The notes beneath the pieces are model-generated. The model had not been told where the DNA came from. It saw only the letters and a list, made by a program, of their open reading frames with translations, and ran no database searches. The translations under genes and the position numbers were made by a program. From contig JAWLCT010000017.1 of the NCBI GenBank assembly GCA_041687015.1, positions 1 through 61,504 on the forward strand: 61,504 nt of DNA, in the 5' to 3' direction. This DNA is from JALOAT01 sp041687015. Its GTDB lineage: Bacteria; Pseudomonadota; Gammaproteobacteria; Thiohalomonadales; Thiohalomonadaceae. Positions 28,181-36,891 of this stretch are shown piece by piece. Each line of letters starts with the position of its first letter. Position 1 is the stretch's first letter.

Positions 28181-31100
28181 ATGAGTGAGCCGAAACACGG
28201 CAAGTCACGGATTACGTGTGTACTCGTCGGCGGCCAGTCGATATTGATTGCCTGTGGCGACTCTCTGCTCAGAAAGGGTCATGACATCAAAGCGGTCATC
28301 AGCAGTGACGACGATGTAGTGGCGTGGTGCAGGCAACGTGGTGTTCGGCACTCCACGGCCAGACCACCGGTTTTCGATGCTCTTTCGGAGTCGGAATTCG
28401 ATTTTTTGTTCAGCATCGCGAACTATCAAATCCTGCCCCGCGACGCTCTGTCGCTCGCCAACAAGGCGGCCATCAACTTCCATGATGGCCCGCTGCCGCA
28501 CTATGCGGGCTTGAATGCACCCATCTGGTCGCTCCTGAACAGGGAAACACGTCACGCAGTGACCTGGCACATCATGGGCGAAGAAGCCGACAAGGGTCCG
28601 ATTCTGAAGCAGCAGACACTACCCATTTTGCCCGACGACACCGCGCTCTCGCTGAACGCGCGCTGTTACGACGCCGCCATCAAGTGTTTTGACGAACTGA
28701 TTGACGAACTGTCAACGGGTGTTTTGTATGGCAAACCGCAGGACCTGTCCCTTTTCCGCTTCTTCAGTCGCAGCGAACGCCCCAGCCCCGGCTGCATCCT
28801 GGACTGGCGACGCTCGTCCGATGAGCTCGACGCCATGGTTCGGGCGCTCACGTTTGGGCCCTATTACAACCCTGTGGGACTTCCCAAGGTTATGCTTGCC
28901 GGCCGCACCTTTGTGGTGGAGGCACTCGACAGGGTTCCGGTGCCGGCATCCCGTCCGGGGACGGTGCTTGCCATGGGCGATGGGTCGGTCACCATCGCGT
29001 GCCGCGCCGGCGGCGTGCGACTGCGCCAGCTGAGCATGCTTTCGGGAGAAAGAGCCCCAGCGGATCACGTGCTTGCAGATAACGGGTATAGCGTGGGCAG
29101 CACGCTGCCTTTGCCGGACATCTCCTGCTTGCCGCAACTGGAGGCCATTGACAAACGTGCCTGCACGCACGAGGCGTTTTGGCTTGACCGGCTGCTGCAT
29201 TTTGAACCGCCTGAGATTCCGTTTCGAAAAAGCGGCGTCAATGCGGACCCGGAAGTGCGCTTCCTGGCTCAGCACATCTCCCGTCCGCGCCCATCAATTC
29301 CCAGGCACTTGACGGGCGATGGCTTGCTGCTCGTCTGGCTGGCGTATGTCGCCCGCATTGGCGGCAAACAGGATTTTTTTGTCGCCTATGGGAATGAACA
29401 GCTGCGCATCGCCGTCGGCGACCATGGCGCACTCATTGCCGATCATGTCCCACTTCACGTGATGCTCGATGACAGCAGGACGTTCGAACAATGGCTGCCA
29501 CAGGGGAAAGCGGAGCTCGAGCACGTCGCGAAACAGTTCAGCTATGCGCAGGATCTGTTTCTCAGACACCCGGACCTGAAGCAAAACCGGGCAGCCCTCT
29601 CAGACGCACTTGCGGAGGTCGTCGTCGAGCGCGTGCCGACGCTTGTCGGCTTCTGCCCATCTCGCCGGTTTCACCTGGGCGTGGTGATTCCGGATGATAG
29701 TCGCGAGATCTTGTGGGTGTTCGATCCTGCCCACTATGACGAGCGAACGATTCGCCGTATGCAGGCGCAGTTCGCCGCTTTCCTTGAGGACGCCGCGGTT
29801 CGTCGCACTGAACCGGTGAGTCGCTTGTCAACGGTACCTTCTGACGAACTTGGCCTGATGGCCAAGTGGAATGCCACCGGGACGGCTTACGATGCCCGGC
29901 TGGTTCATCAGGTATTTGAAGAACAGGTCCGACGCACGCCCGATGCCATTGCGCTGGTATTTCGGGAAGAAGCGATGTCGTTTCGGGAGCTTGATGCGCG
30001 GGCCCATCAAGTCGCGTTGCGGCTGCAAGCGTCCGGTGTAGGTCCCGACCACATGGTAGGACTGATGCTGAGCCGTTCGACCGAGATGGTGATTGGCATG
30101 CTGGGAATCCTGAAAGCCGGCGGTGCCTATGTCCCTCTCGATCCGGCTTATCCGAAAGACAGAATCCTTTACATGATCGAGGATGCGAAACTCCAGGTGG
30201 TCGTCACCGAAGCCCCCTGGGAGTCATTGCTTCCTGACACCGGCCTGAAGCGGATTCATGTCGATGCTCCGGGACGGACGGAACTGCTGAACAAGCGGTT
30301 GCGCGATCCCGGGACAGAGGGTGACCACCTCGCCTATGCCATCTATACGTCCGGGTCTACCGGTAAACCCAAGGGGGTGATGATAACCCACCGCAATGTC
30401 GCCAACTTTTTCGCCGGCATGGATGCCCGCATCACTCGTGACGAGGGTGATACGTGGCTTGCGGTCACCAGTATCTCCTTCGACATCTCTGTGCTTGAGA
30501 TTCTGTGGAGCCTCACGCGGGGCCTCAAAGTGGTGTTGTATTCCGGGGATGATCGCACCGCCGCCCAAGCGCCCACATCCAGTTCACTGAACTTCAGTCT
30601 TTATTACTTCCCCAGTGACGACGGCACGGAAACCCGGGAACAATTCGCCCTGTTGATGGACGGGGCAAAATTTGCCGATGCCAACGGATTCGAGGCGGTT
30701 TGGACACCTGAGCGGCATTTTCACGCGTTCGGCGGTCTGTTCCCCAATCCGTCCATCTCAAGTGCCGCCGTCGCTGCCGTCACGCAGAACGTCAAGATAC
30801 GCGCAGGCAGCTGCGTGTTGCCTTTGCATCATCCGGTACGGGTGGCAGAGGAGTGGTCTTTCGTCGACAACCTGTCCAATGGACGTGTGGGGATCAGTTT
30901 CGCCACCGGTTGGCAACCGGAAGATTTCGTGCTCGCGCCACAGAACTACGCAAATCGCCACGCGTTCATGTACCAGGGCATCGAAACCGTGCGCGCCCTG
31001 TGGCGGGGTGAAACGGTGACGCTGTCGGGCCCCACCGGCAAGCCGGTCAGCATCGGCATCAAGCCCCGCCCGGTACAGAAGGAACTGCCTTTCTGGGTCA

Positions 31101-32788
31101 CCGCAGCAGGCAATCCGGAGACGTTCCGCCAGGCTGGCACCATGGGGGCAAACCTGCTGACGCACCTGCTCGGCCAGTCACTGGAGGAACTCGACACCAA
31201 GCTCAGGATCTACCGCGAAGCACGACGCGAGAACGGCCATCCTGGCAAAGGTCACGTCACCTTGATGCTGCACACGCTCGTCGGACCCGACGAAGACGAG
31301 GTGCGCAGCAAGGCGCGACCGGCACTGAAGAGCTATCTCGGCACCGCCGCAAGCCTGATTAAACACTACGCGTCATCATTCCCTGCATTCAAGGCCCAGG
31401 TGTCTGCAGGACGGAATGTGGACGAGGTCTTTGCCTCCCTGTCAGGGGACGATGTGGATGCCCTGCTGGAGCACGCGGTCACCCGTTATTACGAAACCAG
31501 TGGTCTGTTCGGCACACCCGATCAGTGCATGGCCATGGTCGAACGCTGCGAAGCGATCGGGGTGGACGAAATCGCCTGTCTGGTGGACTTCGGCATGTCA
31601 CCGAAGATCGCCTGGCAGCACCTGCCGCACCTCGCGGAACTGCGCGCCCGGGCCTGTCGGCCGGCGGATGATGCCGCGCAGGACTATTCCGTCCCGGCGC
31701 TTATCGAAAAGCACGGGATCACCCATTTTCAGTGCACGCCGTCCATGGCAACCATGCTGGTGGCCGGCCGGCGGGGACGCGAAGCCCTGGCCCGCGTAAA
31801 GCATATGATGGTGGGAGGCGAAGCATTTCCACCCACGCTCGCGGCGGAGTTGCGTTCGCTGCTGAGCGGTGATCTCATCAACATGTACGGTCCCACCGAG
31901 ACCACGGTGTGGTCCAGCACCTATGCCATCGACAAGGTGGCTGGCGCCATTTCCATCGGCCGCCCCATCGCCAACACGACGTTCTATGTGCTCGATCCAG
32001 CCCTGCAGCCGGTGCCCATCGGTGTGCCGGGTGAACTGTACATCTCAGGTGACGGCGTGGTACGCGGCTATTGGAACAGGCCGGAACTCACGGCCGAGCG
32101 CTTTCTTCCCGATCCTTTTGCGAAACGACCCGGGGCACGCATGTACCGCACCGGTGATTTGGTGCGCTATGCCGATGACGGCAATCTCGAATTTCTTGGG
32201 CGTATGGACAACCAGGTGAAGATCCGCGGTTATCGGATCGAATTGGGTGAAATCGAATCCCTGCTGCGCACGCACCCGGCCGTGCACGAAGCGGCGGTGG
32301 TCGTCCGTGAAGAAGACGGAACCAAGCGCCTGGCCGCCTACCTGGTCACCCATCCCGGTCAATCCGTCACCCCCGCCGCGCTGCGCGAGTTTCTCGGTCA
32401 GCACCTGGCCGAATTCATGATCCCCGCCAGTTTCACGCTGCTTCCCGCCCTGCCCCTGACGCCCAACGGCAAGGTGGATCGCCGCGCGCTGCCCGAGCCC
32501 AACGAGGTATCGGGCCCCTCCTCCGAATTCGTTGCACCGTCCACGCAGACGGAGAAGCAGATTGCGGAGGCCTGGCAATTTCTGCTCAAACGCGGCCAAA
32601 TCGGCGTGAACGATGATTTCTTCCACATCGGCGGCGATTCGCTGGGCGCGGTGCAACTGGTCGCCATGCTGTCCGACACCTTCAGCGTGGAACTGCCCCT
32701 GGAAGCGATCTTCCGGGCACCCACCATCGTCCAGCTGGCGCACACCATCGATACCCTCATGTCCGGCAAGGCAGCGGGGGTCGCATGA
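28181..32788 (+). CDS. Atypical NRPS: formyltransferase - half condensation - adenylation with inserted luciferase-like monooxygenase - carrier protein
   Basis: A 1535-residue protein. Residues about 10-200 form a formyltransferase domain with the Asn/His pair in INFHDGPLPHYAG (near 98) and the later Asp in EEADKGPIL; its C-terminal subdomain follows to about 320. Residues 330-560 resemble only the C-terminal lobe of a condensation domain, with no HHxxxDG. Adenylation starts near 574, with YTSGSTGKPKG at 722 and NMYGPTETT at 1234. A bacterial luciferase-like monooxygenase of the MupA/Atu3671 type is inserted at about 800-1160. A PCP ends the protein with FFHIGGDSLGA (Ser about 1487). The pocket residues read D-I-L-Q-M-G-M-V-W-K, close to the glycine code DILQLGLIWK. 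There is no thioesterase or reductase. ATG 28181 follows GAGAGG. The stop overlaps the sugar transferase start. Confidence 0.92.
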   Translation: MSEPKHGKSRITCVLVGGQSILIACGDSLLRKGHDIKAVISSDDDVVAWCRQRGVRHSTARPPVFDALSESEFDFLFSIANYQILPRDALSLANKAAINFHDGPLPHYAGLNAPIWSLLNRETRHAVTWHIMGEEADKGPILKQQTLPILPDDTALSLNARCYDAAIKCFDELIDELSTGVLYGKPQDLSLFRFFSRSERPSPGCILDWRRSSDELDAMVRALTFGPYYNPVGLPKVMLAGRTFVVEALDRVPVPASRPGTVLAMGDGSVTIACRAGGVRLRQLSMLSGERAPADHVLADNGYSVGSTLPLPDISCLPQLEAIDKRACTHEAFWLDRLLHFEPPEIPFRKSGVNADPEVRFLAQHISRPRPSIPRHLTGDGLLLVWLAYVARIGGKQDFFVAYGNEQLRIAVGDHGALIADHVPLHVMLDDSRTFEQWLPQGKAELEHVAKQFSYAQDLFLRHPDLKQNRAALSDALAEVVVERVPTLVGFCPSRRFHLGVVIPDDSREILWVFDPAHYDERTIRRMQAQFAAFLEDAAVRRTEPVSRLSTVPSDELGLMAKWNATGTAYDARLVHQVFEEQVRRTPDAIALVFREEAMSFRELDARAHQVALRLQASGVGPDHMVGLMLSRSTEMVIGMLGILKAGGAYVPLDPAYPKDRILYMIEDAKLQVVVTEAPWESLLPDTGLKRIHVDAPGRTELLNKRLRDPGTEGDHLAYAIYTSGSTGKPKGVMITHRNVANFFAGMDARITRDEGDTWLAVTSISFDISVLEILWSLTRGLKVVLYSGDDRTAAQAPTSSSLNFSLYYFPSDDGTETREQFALLMDGAKFADANGFEAVWTPERHFHAFGGLFPNPSISSAAVAAVTQNVKIRAGSCVLPLHHPVRVAEEWSFVDNLSNGRVGISFATGWQPEDFVLAPQNYANRHAFMYQGIETVRALWRGETVTLSGPTGKPVSIGIKPRPVQKELPFWVTAAGNPETFRQAGTMGANLLTHLLGQSLEELDTKLRIYREARRENGHPGKGHVTLMLHTLVGPDEDEVRSKARPALKSYLGTAASLIKHYASSFPAFKAQVSAGRNVDEVFASLSGDDVDALLEHAVTRYYETSGLFGTPDQCMAMVERCEAIGVDEIACLVDFGMSPKIAWQHLPHLAELRARACRPADDAAQDYSVPALIEKHGITHFQCTPSMATMLVAGRRGREALARVKHMMVGGEAFPPTLAAELRSLLSGDLINMYGPTETTVWSSTYAIDKVAGAISIGRPIANTTFYVLDPALQPVPIGVPGELYISGDGVVRGYWNRPELTAERFLPDPFAKRPGARMYRTGDLVRYADDGNLEFLGRMDNQVKIRGYRIELGEIESLLRTHPAVHEAAVVVREEDGTKRLAAYLVTHPGQSVTPAALREFLGQHLAEFMIPASFTLLPALPLTPNGKVDRRALPEPNEVSGPSSEFVAPSTQTEKQIAEAWQFLLKRGQIGVNDDFFHIGGDSLGAVQLVAMLSDTFSVELPLEAIFRAPTIVQLAHTIDTLMSGKAAGVA

Positions 32789-33483
32789 GTATGGGCACGC
32801 CCGCACTCGACGTCCGCCGCCGCGCGGCGATAAAACGTGCCTTCGATCTGGTCGTCGGAGGCTTGCTGACGGTGGCGCTGGCGCCGGTCTTGTTGGGGGT
32901 GGCTGCGCTGGTGCGCATTTTCCTGGGTTCCCCCGTACTGTTCAGGCAGCGCCGGCCGGGGCTGCACGGGAAACTGTTCACCATTTACAAATTCCGCACC
33001 ATGCGCGATGCCCTCGACAGTCACGGCACGCCGTTACCCGATGCACAGCGCCTTACCCGCTTTGGGCGCCTGCTGCGCAGTACGAGCATCGATGAGCTGC
33101 CTGAACTGCTCAACGTGCTCAAGGGTGACATGAGCCTGGTCGGGCCACGGCCCTTGCTGCAGGAATACCTGCCCTACTACACGGAACGGGAACGCCGACG
33201 CCACAGTGTACGGCCCGGCATCACCGGCTGGGCTCAGGTGAACGGCAGGAACTTCCGTCCATGGAACGAAAGACTGGAGCTGGATGTGTGGTATGTGGAT
33301 CACGGCACCCTCGCCCTTGATCTGCGCATCCTGGCAACGACCTTCCTGAAGGTACTGCGCCGCGACGGTATCGCCGTGGACACGGGGCAGGTGGAAGTCC
33401 GCCTGGATCACCTGCGACGCGACAAGAATGCGCGGGCACCCTGCGGCGCCGCCCACTCGCTCAGCCGTAGCGGCTCAGGTTGA
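32785..33483 (+). CDS. pglC: PglC-type initiating sugar-phosphate (phosphoglycosyl) transferase
   Basis: A 232-residue monotopic phosphoglycosyl transferase that moves a sugar-1-phosphate to undecaprenyl phosphate, starting the lipid-linked repeat unit. It has one hydrophobic re-entrant segment (residues about 20-45), the pattern FRQRRPGLHGKLFTIYKFRT, catalytic Asp-Glu in TSIDELPELLNVLKGDMSLV, then GPRPLL and RPGITGWAQVNGR. It is the small PglC/WecP-like form without the large N-terminal membrane domain. ATGA overlap with the NRPS gene means the two are translated together. A second ATG two codons on is an alternative start. Confidence 0.94.
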   Translation: MSMGTPALDVRRRAAIKRAFDLVVGGLLTVALAPVLLGVAALVRIFLGSPVLFRQRRPGLHGKLFTIYKFRTMRDALDSHGTPLPDAQRLTRFGRLLRSTSIDELPELLNVLKGDMSLVGPRPLLQEYLPYYTERERRRHSVRPGITGWAQVNGRNFRPWNERLELDVWYVDHGTLALDLRILATTFLKVLRRDGIAVDTGQVEVRLDHLRRDKNARAPCGAAHSLSRSGSG

Positions 33484-33708
33484 GCCCTGTCGGGCGGCCT
33501 TGCCGGTCTTCTCTTTTCTTTCCAACGCGGCCTTCTCGCGGAGGTACGCCTGCCTGTCGATCTCGCCCTCGAAGTAGCGTTCATCCAGCGCTTTCATCGC
33601 TGCTGAGCGTACCCGCGGGGGACGGCTGAATGCGCGCCAGGCGGTACTGATGGCACCCAGCAGGAGCGCAACGGCAAGAACGAGAAACAGCCAACCCAAC
33701 GAATCCAT
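33475..33708 (-). CDS. Small SHOCT-domain membrane protein
   Basis: A 77-residue protein. One membrane segment (LGWLFLVLAVALLLGA, residues about 4-20) is followed by a basic linker and a SHOCT-like helical motif (ALDERYFEGEIDRQAYLREK, residues about 41-60), then a charged tail. Function unknown. It converges on the sugar transferase gene and overlaps its last 9 bp. It is not part of either neighbouring operon. Confidence 0.65.
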   Translation of the reverse strand: MDSLGWLFLVLAVALLLGAISTAWRAFSRPPRVRSAAMKALDERYFEGEIDRQAYLREKAALERKEKTGKAARQGST

Positions 33709-33779
33709 CTGATATCCTCTGCACCTGCTTGTTGGTCTTTCTTTGTGCGGCTATCGTCCGACAACCGGGTACATCCAGT

Positions 33780-34961
33780 ATGACACTCCCCAGCCCCGCC
33801 TCACTGCTTGGTGGCCTCACCATCGAGGAATTCCTGCGCGATTACTGGCATAAGAAGCCCTTGTTGGTACGCCGGGCGTTTCCCGGCTACGCGTGCCCCA
33901 TAGCGCCCGAGGAACTGGCCGGGCTTGCCTGCGAGGAAGGCGTGGAATCGCGCATCGTCCTGGAGAAAGACGGCGAGCGCCCCTGGCAGGCGGAACACGG
34001 CCCCTTTCCCGAGGAGCGCTTTCTGCGTCTGCCGCCCACCCACTGGACGGTCCTGGTCCAGGAAATGAACAAACACGTACCCGCCTTCGCCCTTTTGCAG
34101 GATCATTTTGCCTTCATCCCCTGGTGGCGCCTCGACGATGTGATGGTGAGCTATGCCCCCGAGCACGGCAGTGTAGGCCCCCATGCGGACAACTACGACG
34201 TGTTCATCCTGCAGGGTGCCGGCCGTCGCCGCTGGCAGATCAATACCCGGGCGCCCGGGCCGGAGGATCTCATTCCCGGTCTCGACCTGCGCATCATGAA
34301 GCATTGGGAGACAGAGCAGGAATGGGTGCTCGAACCGGGCGACATGCTTTACATGCCGCCGGGCGTTGCCCATTACGGCGTGGCGCTGGACGACTGCATC
34401 TCCATCTCCGTGGGTTTCCGCGCGCCCAATGTGAAGGGCATGCTCATCGACTTCGCCGAGCGTTTCATCGAGACGGCGGATCCGGAACGCTTCTATGCGG
34501 ATCCGGACCTTGCACCGCAGCCCGATCCGGGCGAAATCAGCCTGGCTGCGCGCGAGCGTATCCGTGACATCATTCGTGCCATCGATTTATCCGACGCCGG
34601 CATCGATCGCTGGTTCGGCCAGTTCATCACCGAGGCCAAGCCCGGCCATGACGTGCCGCTCCCCGAGGAGGCGCTCGATGCCGAAGGGTTCGAGCAACGG
34701 CTCGAAGACACCGGATTGCTGATTCGCAGCGAATACTGCCGCCTCGCCCATTTCACCGCATCGGACGGCGTGTTGCAGTTGTATGTGAACGGCGAGGAAC
34801 TGCACCTCGATGCGAAGCACCTGTCCCTGGTGCGCTATTTGTGCACGGCCCGTGAATATCCTGCGGACACACTCAATGCGCAGTTGCGTGATACCGCCGA
34901 TCGGGCGCTGCTGGCGGACCTGTACAACCGCGGCGCCTTCTACTTTCCAGACGACGAGTGA
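33780..34961 (+). CDS. roxA: RoxA/YcfD-like ribosomal protein uL16 arginine hydroxylase (JmjC cupin)
   Basis: A 393-residue 2-oxoglutarate/Fe(II) oxygenase of the JmjC-cupin family. Iron ligands fit H-x-D in GPHADNYDVF and the later His in PPGVAHYGVAL; 2-oxoglutarate would bind between them. The C-terminal winged-helix region is present, and the length is near that of E. coli YcfD (373 residues), which hydroxylates Arg81 of ribosomal protein L16. ATG 33780 gives the family N-terminus, with SIEEFL-like TIEEFLRDYWHKKPLLVR. The next gene follows within 10 bp. Confidence 0.92.
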   Translation: MTLPSPASLLGGLTIEEFLRDYWHKKPLLVRRAFPGYACPIAPEELAGLACEEGVESRIVLEKDGERPWQAEHGPFPEERFLRLPPTHWTVLVQEMNKHVPAFALLQDHFAFIPWWRLDDVMVSYAPEHGSVGPHADNYDVFILQGAGRRRWQINTRAPGPEDLIPGLDLRIMKHWETEQEWVLEPGDMLYMPPGVAHYGVALDDCISISVGFRAPNVKGMLIDFAERFIETADPERFYADPDLAPQPDPGEISLAARERIRDIIRAIDLSDAGIDRWFGQFITEAKPGHDVPLPEEALDAEGFEQRLEDTGLLIRSEYCRLAHFTASDGVLQLYVNGEELHLDAKHLSLVRYLCTAREYPADTLNAQLRDTADRALLADLYNRGAFYFPDDE

Positions 34962-34969
34962 CCGGCGCC

Positions 34970-35404
34970 ATGTGCAATCCCATCACGGTCACCATCGTTT
35001 CCTGGGAGGACACCGACGCGCAGGCCGCGCTACGGGCGGTACGCGGTGAGGTATTCCAGCGCGAGCAGAATGTGCCGGAGGCACTGGAATGGGATGGTTT
35101 GGACGCACAGGCCGCCCATGTGCTGGCGCGGGACAGCTTCGGCCATGCGGTGGCTTGCGGCCGACTGCTGCCGGACGGACATATCGGCCGCGTCGCCGTG
35201 CTGCGGCACTGGCGTTGTAAAGGGGTCGGCACCGAGCTCATGTACCGCCTGCTGCAACTGGCCCGTGAAAACGGCCACGGCGAGGTGCACCTGGCTGCAC
35301 AGGTCCAGGCACTTCCCTTCTATGAGCGTCTCGGGTTCATCGCCGAAGGCGAGGAATTCATGGACGCGGACATCCCCCACAGGCGCATGCGCCGACGCCT
35401 GTGA
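34970..35404 (+). CDS. GNAT-family N-acetyltransferase
   Basis: A 144-residue acetyltransferase of the YjcF/ElaA-like group. The acetyl-CoA loop appears in RVAVLRHWRCKGVGTELMYR and the C-terminal motif in ALPFYERLGFIAEGEEF. The substrate is unknown. It starts 8 bp after roxA and is probably co-transcribed with it. ATG 34970 is preferred to a GTG at 34958 that overlaps the roxA stop. Confidence 0.88.
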   Translation: MCNPITVTIVSWEDTDAQAALRAVRGEVFQREQNVPEALEWDGLDAQAAHVLARDSFGHAVACGRLLPDGHIGRVAVLRHWRCKGVGTELMYRLLQLARENGHGEVHLAAQVQALPFYERLGFIAEGEEFMDADIPHRRMRRRL

Positions 35405-35458
35405 AGCTTTGCCGACACTGCGAGCGCTGCCTCCGGCGGTCCTCGTGAAAAGACCTTC

Positions 35459-35524
35459 GTCATTCCGGCGAAAAAGCCGGAATCCCTCCACAACATCGTG
35501 GAACCCGGCCTTCGCCAGAGTGAC
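35459..35524. repeat. Inverted intergenic repeat (GTCATTCCGGCG-type)
   Basis: The element opens GTCATTCCGGCGAAAAAGCC, then GGAATCC, and closes with the inverse GGAACCCGGCCTTCGCCAGA followed by GTGACG. This is the common proteobacterial palindromic intergenic repeat built on GTCATTCC-GGCGAAGGCC. It fills part of the 202-bp gap between the GNAT gene and the next; a local stem-loop at GGATTCCGGC/GCCGGAATCC is likely. Confidence 0.7.
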
Positions 35525-35606
35525 GTCCATAGCAGGGTCAGGCAAGCCTTCCCGATAGTCACAGGCATGTTGGTACAATCGTCACCCCAGGCGAGGAGCC
35601 CGTCCC

Positions 35607-36119
35607 ATGCCCGATCCAAGCGTCTACCGGCTCGGTGAAACCGCCGAGCCTCTCCACCTGAGCACGGCGCCGGAACACCGCGCGGCGGTGTTGGCCATGG
35701 TTGAACAGGCAAGGCGCAGCCTTTGCATTCACACCCGTGACCTCGACCCGGCCGTCTACGATGCCGCCCGGCTCGAGACCGCCATCAAGCAGCTGATTCG
35801 CCACAGTCGCCACGCCCAGCTGCGGGTTCTGGTGCAGGATACCTCCCGCGCCGTGCGCGAGGGCCACTGCCTGTTGCGCCTCGCCCAGCACCTGTCGAGC
35901 AGAATCCAGATCCGCATCCCGGGGCCAGACCACCGCGATTTCAACGAAGCCTTCCTGGTCGCGGACACCTGCGGTTACATCCGTCGCCCTGCCGCGGATC
36001 TCTACGCCGGTGTGGCCGAGTTCAATGCCCCGTTCGAGGCACGCAGACTGTTGCAATACTTCGAGGAGGTGTGGGAACGTGCCGATAGTGATCCGCAGTT
36101 GCGTCGGCTGTTCATCTGA
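35607..36119 (+). CDS. Uncharacterised PLD-like protein (DUF7931-type)
   Basis: A 170-residue soluble protein with no signal peptide. The fold suggested by ARRSLCIHTRDLDPAVYD and LRVLVQDTSRAVREGHCLL resembles one half of a phospholipase D domain, but the HxK(x)4D motif is not present, so it is probably not a phospholipase. Function unknown. It starts a run of co-directional genes (secretin-like, M61 peptidase), with 16 bp to the next. Confidence 0.6.
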   Translation: MPDPSVYRLGETAEPLHLSTAPEHRAAVLAMVEQARRSLCIHTRDLDPAVYDAARLETAIKQLIRHSRHAQLRVLVQDTSRAVREGHCLLRLAQHLSSRIQIRIPGPDHRDFNEAFLVADTCGYIRRPAADLYAGVAEFNAPFEARRLLQYFEEVWERADSDPQLRRLFI

Positions 36120-36135
36120 ATACACGAGGTTCGCC

Positions 36136-36891
36136 ATGAATCGCCTGTTCGGCCTTGTTCTCCTCGTCATCGCCAGCGCCGCCCTCGCCGCACCGGCAAC
36201 GCGCACCATCGAATTGCATCACCGGCCGGCAGATGCGATGGCGGCCACACTGCGCCCCCTCGCCGGCGACAGCACCGTGATTCCGGCGGGAAATGCGCTC
36301 ATTCTGCGCGGCGAGCCGGCCGTGCTCGATGAGCTCGCCAAGGTCATAACGCGCCTCGATGTGGCGCCGCGCCAGCTGCGCCTCACCGTACGCCAGGGCG
36401 GACGGGCCGCTTTGCTTTCAGAAGGTATCCATGCCACACCGGGCTCCCGCGTCTACAGTACCCGTGATCGCAATGCGCCGAACCTGGTGCAGAGCGTGCG
36501 CGTGATGGAGGGCGGCTGGGCGCGCATCAACACGGGGCGTTCCATCCCCCAGCCGAACCAGACTGTCACCATCGGCCCCGGTGGCGCCGTAGTGCAACAG
36601 TCCACCGAATACCACGACGTGGACAGCGGCTTCGAAGTACGCCCGCAGATCATCGGTGATACGGTACATCTGGCGGTGCGTGCCTACCGTGGCGACGTGT
36701 CGCGCCGGCACGGTGGTGTCATCGACACCCAGGAAGTGACAAGCACGCTGCAGGGCGCGCTGGGTGAATGGCTGGTCATCGGCGGTCAGGACAGTGAATC
36801 CCGTGAAGCTGGCAGCGGTATCGTTTACTCCACCCGTTCCCGCGCTGTGGAAGCGCGCAGCATCCAAATCAAAGTCGAGCTCGTACCCTGA
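36136..36891 (+). CDS. Exported secretin-N-domain-like protein
   Basis: A 251-residue protein with a clear signal peptide (residues 1-19, LVLLVIASAALAAPA). The mature N-terminus (IELHHRPADAMAATLRPLAG to KVITRLDVAPRQLRL) resembles the secretin N1/NolW repeat used in GspD/PilQ. The second half is beta-rich without the secretin barrel, so it cannot form a pore alone. The role may be periplasmic scaffolding; unknown. ACGAGG precedes the ATG. The stop shares a base with the M61 peptidase start. Confidence 0.65.
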   Translation: MNRLFGLVLLVIASAALAAPATRTIELHHRPADAMAATLRPLAGDSTVIPAGNALILRGEPAVLDELAKVITRLDVAPRQLRLTVRQGGRAALLSEGIHATPGSRVYSTRDRNAPNLVQSVRVMEGGWARINTGRSIPQPNQTVTIGPGGAVVQQSTEYHDVDSGFEVRPQIIGDTVHLAVRAYRGDVSRRHGGVIDTQEVTSTLQGALGEWLVIGGQDSESREAGSGIVYSTRSRAVEARSIQIKVELVP

